Below are positions 14,517 to 17,789 of a stretch of DNA of 17,789 nucleotides, piece after piece. Source of the DNA: Parachlamydiales bacterium (GTDB taxonomy: Bacteria > Chlamydiota > Chlamydiia > Chlamydiales > JAJFMK01); NCBI GenBank assembly GCA_020050175.1, contig JAGVKY010000182.1:1-17789 (forward strand), read 5' to 3'. A model generated the notes under the pieces. It searched no databases. It was not told the DNA's origin and saw only the letters and a program-made list of their open reading frames with translations. Position 1 is the stretch's first letter. Every line of letters begins with the position of its first letter. A program made the translations under genes and the position numbers.

Positions 14517-15263
14517 ATGGAACTATCTAACATCAAAAAACTCGCTCTATTAGGTCTTGTCATGGGGCTCTCATCTGCACAACCTTTTGTTGGTGCAGAA
14601 TTATCAGCTAACCAAGCTTCATCATCTTGTGGGATGCCAAGCCTCAGCGAACTTGCTGACTTTGGCACTACACGTGACCGTGATATGGACAACATGAATC
14701 GTGATAATCGCCGCGGCATGTCAGACTCTCGCCATCTTTCTGAAATGGAGGATGATGACATGAATTCTGGCAGTGACAATAGCATGGGTTACGATCGAGA
14801 CCGCTACCTTTCTTTTGCAAGTGATTTTCAATCTGGACCTGGGGAACGAAGAGACAACATCCGTTATAGAATTGAAAGTAATCGTGCAGAACGAGAAGCT
14901 AACAGAGCAGATCGCGATGCAGATAGAGCCAACCGTGATCCTAGACGCTTTAGTAGACAAGACGATTCACTCGCTGATGCTTTTAGTGATGGCTTAAGAT
15001 CTGAACGTAGAGATGACCGTAGTGTCGTTGACCGTTTAAGAGATCGTCCAAGAACAGGCGACCTCGAAGTCCGTATCCGTGAACGTGCAGCTGATAGACA
15101 AGCAAACAGAGATGCTCGTGATGATGACTCTATGGGATTTGGACGTCGGGATGCCAGAGTTGAGCGTCGTGAAGAGCGTAGAGCAGGCAGAGATGGAAAC
15201 ACAACTCTACCTATCGACCAAACAAAACCAAATTTTCCACGAAATGGTAACTTCTATCGCTAA
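14517..15263 (+). CDS. Exported Arg/Asp-rich low-complexity protein
   Basis: This 248-residue protein has an N-terminal signal peptide (positively charged IKK, hydrophobic LALLGLVMGLSSAQPFVG, likely cleavage near residue 27). After it comes a short stretch with the only cysteine (C38) and then a long disordered-looking segment dominated by Arg, Asp, Asn, Glu and Met (about 52-225). Within it are three consecutive seven-residue units of the form RAxRxAx (123-143) and related R/D runs later. The C-terminus (TTLPIDQTKPNFPRNGNFYR) is different and may be a recognition tail. The first 25 residues are clearly related to those of the next gene, while the mature parts are unrelated. Promoter, ribosome site and terminator all look strong, so it is probably abundant. 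I do not recognise a family. A nucleic-acid-like or polyanion/polycation envelope role is conceivable but unproven. Confidence 0.85.
   Translation: MELSNIKKLALLGLVMGLSSAQPFVGAELSANQASSSCGMPSLSELADFGTTRDRDMDNMNRDNRRGMSDSRHLSEMEDDDMNSGSDNSMGYDRDRYLSFASDFQSGPGERRDNIRYRIESNRAEREANRADRDADRANRDPRRFSRQDDSLADAFSDGLRSERRDDRSVVDRLRDRPRTGDLEVRIRERAADRQANRDARDDDSMGFGRRDARVERREERRAGRDGNTTLPIDQTKPNFPRNGNFYR
14883..14945 (+). repeat. Three tandem heptad codon units (RAxRxAx)
   Basis: Codons 123-143 of the RD-rich protein encode RAEREAN, RADRDAD and RANRDPR in direct succession. This is a seven-residue period with fixed Arg at positions 1 and 4 and Ala at 2 and usually 6. The DNA copies have diverged at synonymous positions, so this is an old amplification kept by selection on the protein rather than a recent slippage. 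Such charged heptads often form a single helix or coiled coil. Confidence 0.7.
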
Positions 15264-15284
15264 GAGAAGTTAGCTTCTGAATTT

Positions 15285-15315
15285 AGGGTGATGCGATGAT
15301 GCTTCACCCTTTTTT
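15285..15315 (+). terminator. Intrinsic terminator of the RD-rich protein gene
   Basis: A 10-bp stem (AGGGTGATGC with GCTTCACCCT, one mismatch, loop GATGAT) is followed by a T run (15310-15315). It begins 21 bases after the stop codon. A smaller AGAAG/CTTCT hairpin sits just before it. It separates the first exported-protein gene from the second, so the second needs its own promoter. Confidence 0.85.
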
Positions 15316-15322
15316 CATGCCG

Positions 15323-15352
15323 TAGACAAATATTTAAAATATCTTTTATGGT
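15323..15352 (+). promoter_or_regulatory. Candidate promoter for the CxxxxC exported protein gene
   Basis: TAGACA (15323-15328, 5 of 6 matches to TTGACA) lies 18 bases before TATGGT (15347-15352, 4 of 6 matches to TATAAT), directly after the upstream terminator. It would start transcription near 15359, giving a leader of about 33 bases that holds the AAGGGAG and palindrome described next. Confidence 0.4.
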
Positions 15353-15360
15353 TCGGGATT

Positions 15361-15379
15361 AAGGGAGCGGCTATAGCCG
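15361..15379 (+). promoter_or_regulatory. Ribosome-site-like AAGGGAG directly followed by a perfect 12-bp palindrome
   Basis: AAGGGAG (15361-15367) is 24 bases before the ATG at 15392, too far for normal use. The intervening CGGCTATAGCCG (15368-15379) is a perfect palindrome. As RNA it can form a 4-bp stem with a TATA loop, which would bring the ribosome site to about 12 bases from the start. As DNA it could be a dimeric operator overlapping the transcription start. Either way it is a plausible control point. Confidence 0.4.
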
Positions 15380-15391
15380 TATTCAAAAATC

Positions 15392-16060
15392 ATGGATCTT
15401 TCTCATCTTAAGAAACTTGCGCTACTTGGAATTGCAATGGGCGTTACAGCGCAGCCCCTAATTGCGGATGAAGTGAGTCTGCAGCAAGAGAGCGCCCTCT
15501 TTGTCGCCGGTTGTGGTAACGACTCATGCAGATCTTTACCTCCTCCACCCAATCCTGCTTATCCACCAGTTAAGCCCTCTCCATCAAAACCCCAACCTGA
15601 AAATCAAACCGCTGCCCGCTATTTCCAGCAAAGGAGTCGTGAGATCGAAGAGGAGTCATCCGATGCGGGAGCTGTACGTAAACCCCCCTTGCCAGCTGAT
15701 CGAAAGCCTAAAGGGGAAACTAAAATGGTGCGCTACTACCAAAAAAGAGACAGCCGCCTGATCACAGAAGAAGAAGAGCAAAATTTGACTCCTCCCCCTA
15801 AAGGGGCCTGGAAAAACAATCCTAATGGAACTCGGACTTGGCAAAACGATGAAAATCCCAACGGAAATTCGAGTGAAGGGTTGAAATATAATCCCGGCGG
15901 AGAGATCAAAGGCTATTCTAACGGAAATACAACTACACCTTCTAAGACACAAAATAGCCCCAATTCAAACGCTCCAAAGAGTAGTAATGATTACCAGCCA
16001 GAAATGAAACCTCAAACGAGCACTTACCGGCCTAATACCTGGTATAACGGCGCAAAGTAA
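15392..16060 (+). CDS. Exported Pro/Asn-rich protein with CxxxxC motif; candidate MNIO substrate
   Basis: This 222-residue protein starts with a signal peptide (HLKKLALLGIAMGVTAQPLIADE) related to that of the preceding gene. Next to it is ALFVAGCGNDSCRSLPPPP, with the only two cysteines, C41 and C46. A proline-rich linker (about 49-70) follows. Then come two copies of a short unit, ARYFQQRSREIEEES (75-89) and VRYYQKRDSRLITEEEE (113-129), each leading into a PP-containing segment. The last 90 residues are Asn, Gly, Pro, Ser and Thr rich and look disordered. The gene is followed by a strong terminator and then by the MNIO (DUF692) enzyme gene, whose family commonly modifies cysteines of neighbouring secreted precursors. 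That makes this the best substrate candidate in view, although at 222 residues it is longer than typical MNIO precursors. The substrate role is inference. Confidence 0.82.
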   Translation: MDLSHLKKLALLGIAMGVTAQPLIADEVSLQQESALFVAGCGNDSCRSLPPPPNPAYPPVKPSPSKPQPENQTAARYFQQRSREIEEESSDAGAVRKPPLPADRKPKGETKMVRYYQKRDSRLITEEEEQNLTPPPKGAWKNNPNGTRTWQNDENPNGNSSEGLKYNPGGEIKGYSNGNTTTPSKTQNSPNSNAPKSSNDYQPEMKPQTSTYRPNTWYNGAK

Positions 16061-16088
16061 AATCCAATTTTAATAGTAAACCTTTCAC

Positions 16089-16120
16089 TGCCACATAGTT
16101 TTAAGCTGTGTGGCATTTTT
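16089..16120 (+). terminator. Intrinsic terminator ending two bases before the MNIO start codon
   Basis: TGCCACATAG (16089-16098) pairs with CTGTGTGGCA (16106-16115), 10 bp with one G-T wobble and a 7-base loop, followed by five Ts. This is a textbook intrinsic terminator for the exported-protein gene. The ATG of the MNIO gene begins at 16123, so the hairpin occupies the region where its ribosome site should be. MNIO expression may depend on read-through or on an alternative fold. Confidence 0.88.
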
Positions 16121-16122
16121 GC

Positions 16123-16968
16123 ATGTCCCATCTTCCTCGCTTAGGCATAGGTGTCGGTTTCCGACCCGTTCATTTCGACACAATTAAAGAGGAGAACCCT
16201 CAAGTCGATTGGTTTGAACTCATCACCGAACATTTTCTTTCGAGAAGCAAACGGTCAGAAGCGATGCTCGCCTTTTTAAAAGAGCGCTATCCTCTTGTCT
16301 TACACGGTGTTTCACTGGCCATTGGAAGCTCAACACCTCTAGATTTCGACTATTTAAAAAAAGTGAAAGAGCTAGCAAAAGAGGTAAAAGCCCCCTGGAT
16401 CTCGGATCATCTCTCTTGGGGCAAAATCGCTGGAGCCCATTTCCATGACCTCCTTCCTCTACCTCATAATCAAGAGGTCTTAGAATATGTGGCCGAAAGG
16501 GCGAGGATTGTTCAAGATTTTTTAGAGGTTCCTTTTGCCTTAGAAAATCTCTCTTCGTATCTAGCTTTTCAAGAAAATGAGATACCCGAATGGGAGTTTT
16601 ATCGTCAGGTGGTGGAAAAGAGCGGGACTTACATGATGTTGGATGTCAATAACATCTATGTCTCTTCAAAAAATTTAAATTTCTCGGTTGATGATTATCT
16701 AAAAGATCTTCCCTACGAACGAGTGGTTCAAATCCATTTAGCGGGGCATTCTTATCATGGGGATCGGGTGATCGATACTCACGACACCCCTGTGTGCAAC
16801 CCGGTTTGGGAGCTTTACCGCAAGGTGTGGCCTAAGGCCAATAAGGCCTCCACTTTATTAGAATGGGACGATCACTTTCTCTCTTTTGAAGAGACCTGGA
16901 ACGAAGCCCTCAAAGCCAAAGCCTTTCAACAGGAGATAGTGCATGCACCCGCCTGCATCCCTTGTTAA
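16123..16968 (+). CDS. MNIO-family enzyme (DUF692; MbnB/BufB type multinuclear non-heme iron oxidase)
   Basis: This 281-residue enzyme has the complete conserved pattern of the DUF692 TIM-barrel family, whose studied members use two or three iron ions and oxygen to modify cysteines or other residues of ribosomal peptides. Visible marks in order are GIGVGFRPVHF (8-18), HGVSLAIGS (61-69), ISDHLSWG (93-100), HFHDLLPLPHN (107-116), FALENLSSYL (138-147), LDVNNIYVSSKNL (173-185), IHLAGHS (204-210), IDTHDTPV (217-224) and LLEWDDHF (245-252). All the usual His, Asp, Glu and Asn metal-binding positions are kept, so it should be active. I chose ATG 16123 because the in-frame GTG at 16108 lies inside the terminator stem. 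No ribosome site is visible. It overlaps its DUF2063 partner by 26 bases. The C-terminus ends in CIPC. Confidence 0.94.
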   Translation: MSHLPRLGIGVGFRPVHFDTIKEENPQVDWFELITEHFLSRSKRSEAMLAFLKERYPLVLHGVSLAIGSSTPLDFDYLKKVKELAKEVKAPWISDHLSWGKIAGAHFHDLLPLPHNQEVLEYVAERARIVQDFLEVPFALENLSSYLAFQENEIPEWEFYRQVVEKSGTYMMLDVNNIYVSSKNLNFSVDDYLKDLPYERVVQIHLAGHSYHGDRVIDTHDTPVCNPVWELYRKVWPKANKASTLLEWDDHFLSFEETWNEALKAKAFQQEIVHAPACIPC

Positions 16969-17659
16969 GCTCCAAGAAAAATTTGGTAAGATTCTTTTGG
17001 GAAAACTTTCTCCCCAATCTCTTACTGGGATTGATATCTACTGCTCAACCTATTTGGCGCGGCTGGATGAGGTTTTAAGAAAAAATTTCCCCTCTCTCCC
17101 GCCTCTCGTCGGGACTCACCATTTTTTTGAAACAATCGCTCACCCTTTTATCAAAAAACACACACCGAACAACTGGCAACTGGGACGTTATGGAGAGGGT
17201 TTGACCGCTTGGTTAAAAAAAGAGGGATTTTCTCGTCTCTCACCTTTATTAATCCCCCTGGCAGAAGTCGACGAGGCCTTCTTAAAAATTTCATTTCCTA
17301 TGCAAGGGAAAGGCTTTTTGAAGGGGGAAGTGACGATCATCGATAGTCCTTACCCATTAATTGACATTAGAAAAGCTCTCTTGAGTAAGAAGCCTCTTCC
17401 GGCTTATGAAAAAAAGAATCGTTCTTTTCTTCTTTATTCTGATCAGGAAGGGAAATTTTTCGGCATTGAGATCGAACTCCTCGAAGCCAAACTATTAAAG
17501 TTGCTCAAAGAGGAATCTCTCGATGGAGCTTTGGAGAAACTTGTCCAAGATCGCTCTCTTCCCCTAGACTCTCTGGAAACCCTACTTCCTACCTGGAGCT
17601 CGAAATGGGCCCGTCTACAGCTGATACAGCCAGAGAAAATGCCTTCCTTGCCGCTTTAG
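16943..17659 (+). CDS. DUF2063 (BufC/MbnC-like) partner of the MNIO enzyme
   Basis: This 238-residue protein matches the DUF2063 family, which is encoded next to MNIO enzymes and is thought to bind or position the precursor peptide. Family marks are the N-terminal helix LVKLQEKFGKILLGK, then IDIYCSTYLARLDEVLRKNFPSLPPLVGTHHF (about 30-61), LGRYGEGLTAWLKKE and LIPLAEVDEAFLKISF (about 103-118). The C-terminal 110 residues, with strands ending in YPLIDI, FLLYSD and KFFGIEIELLEAKLLKLL, correspond to the usual second half. ATG 16943 has an AGGAGA ribosome site 6 bases upstream, inside the end of the MNIO gene. The long overlap argues for a fixed enzyme-partner ratio. There are no membrane segments. 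The next gene starts inside its 3' end. Confidence 0.87.
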   Translation: MHPPASLVKLQEKFGKILLGKLSPQSLTGIDIYCSTYLARLDEVLRKNFPSLPPLVGTHHFFETIAHPFIKKHTPNNWQLGRYGEGLTAWLKKEGFSRLSPLLIPLAEVDEAFLKISFPMQGKGFLKGEVTIIDSPYPLIDIRKALLSKKPLPAYEKKNRSFLLYSDQEGKFFGIEIELLEAKLLKLLKEESLDGALEKLVQDRSLPLDSLETLLPTWSSKWARLQLIQPEKMPSLPL

Positions 17660-17789
17660 GCAGTGGATTTTTAGAGGATCATCTCCTTCAACCTTTAGCA
17701 AGAGAGATAGCGACAGGGGCCGAAAAGAAATCCCTACTTCTTGATGAAATAGGAAAGAAACTTGTTGCTCATCTTCCGAAAAAGAAAAA
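17605..17789 (+). CDS. Start of an unidentified gene, truncated by the window edge
   Basis: An open frame starts at ATG 17605, with GGAG at 17595-17598 as ribosome site, overlaps the DUF2063 gene by 55 bases and runs off the window after 61 codons. The visible part (beginning MGPSTADTARENAFLAALG, then FLEDHLLQPLAREIATGAEK) is soluble, helical and ends in a basic KKK stretch. I do not recognise a family; it does not look like the DoxX membrane protein often found in bufferin clusters. Its position suggests membership of the MNIO operon. Confidence 0.55.
   Translation, partial: MGPSTADTARENAFLAALGSGFLEDHLLQPLAREIATGAEKKSLLLDEIGKKLVAHLPKKK

Noticed and set aside
14671..14676. CACGTG core as a second parS
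   Set aside because: The flanking bases (ACTA and ACCG) do not form the TGTTNC...GNAACA arms.
15559..15567. TTATCCACC as a DnaA box
   Set aside because: It is a single site with one mismatch inside a coding region, with no cluster or AT-rich unwinding element, so it does not mark an origin.
16108..16122. GTG start for the MNIO gene
   Set aside because: It lies inside the terminator stem and adds MWHFC, which is not part of the family N-terminus.
1..17789. tRNA, rRNA, CRISPR, IS element or prophage
   Set aside because: I found no T-arm GTTCGAnTC pattern outside coding sequence, no regularly spaced repeats, and no transposase, integrase or phage genes.

Overview
The window looks like a chromosomal segment of an environmental member of the phylum Chlamydiota (Parachlamydia/Waddlia/Simkania-type rather than Chlamydia proper). 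The evidence is the order thrS - parA - pGP6-D-like gene - CT584-like gene, which I recognise from Chlamydia trachomatis (CT581-CT584). The extra genes (squalene synthase, CoiA-like nuclease, MNIO/DUF692 cluster) are not part of the reduced C. trachomatis gene set as I know it. The genus cannot be fixed from sequence alone. Coding density is high and most neighbours overlap by 1-26 nt. I see no rRNA, tRNA, CRISPR array, insertion sequence or prophage.

Layout. (1) 1-2567, plus strand: 3' end of thrS, a ParA-type ATPase, a pGP6-D-like protein and a CT584-like type III secretion protein. It ends in a 217-nt gap with five consecutive small hairpins. (2) 2785-3907, minus strand: uracil-DNA glycosylase (ung) and a small protein with a possible type III chaperone fold. 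A perfect 16-bp parS centromere site lies inside ung. (3) 3931-8210, plus strand: five overlapping genes, namely a eukaryote-type squalene synthase, an oxygen-dependent protoporphyrinogen oxidase, an RluA-family pseudouridine synthase, a small two-helix membrane protein and a membrane-anchored coiled-coil/PAS protein. (4) 8393-10748: a CoiA-like competence nuclease (minus) and an unrecognised 529-aa protein (plus), with start codons one base apart. A 70-bp inverted repeat follows. (5) 14355-10819, minus strand: a translationally coupled RNA-metabolism operon, namely a CCA-adding/poly(A) polymerase, a SpoU-type 2'-O-methyltransferase, RsgA and a degenerate transaldolase-like protein. (6) 14517-17789, plus strand: two exported low-complexity proteins that share a leader, each with its own intrinsic terminator, then an MNIO enzyme (DUF692), its DUF2063 partner and the start of an unidentified gene.

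Most interesting region: 14517-17789. An MNIO enzyme plus DUF2063 partner normally modifies cysteines of a ribosomally made, often secreted, precursor peptide. The gene just upstream encodes a signal-peptide protein with a CxxxxC motif right after the leader. Its strong terminator ends two bases before the MNIO start codon, so enzyme expression may depend on read-through. This may be an undescribed chlamydial MNIO-modified secreted protein system. The enzyme-family assignments are firm; the substrate assignment is inference.

Second point: the parS site, together with the chromosomal parA next to a pGP6-D-like gene (the same pair sits side by side on the chlamydial plasmid), suggests this region matters for chromosome partition and may lie near the replication origin.
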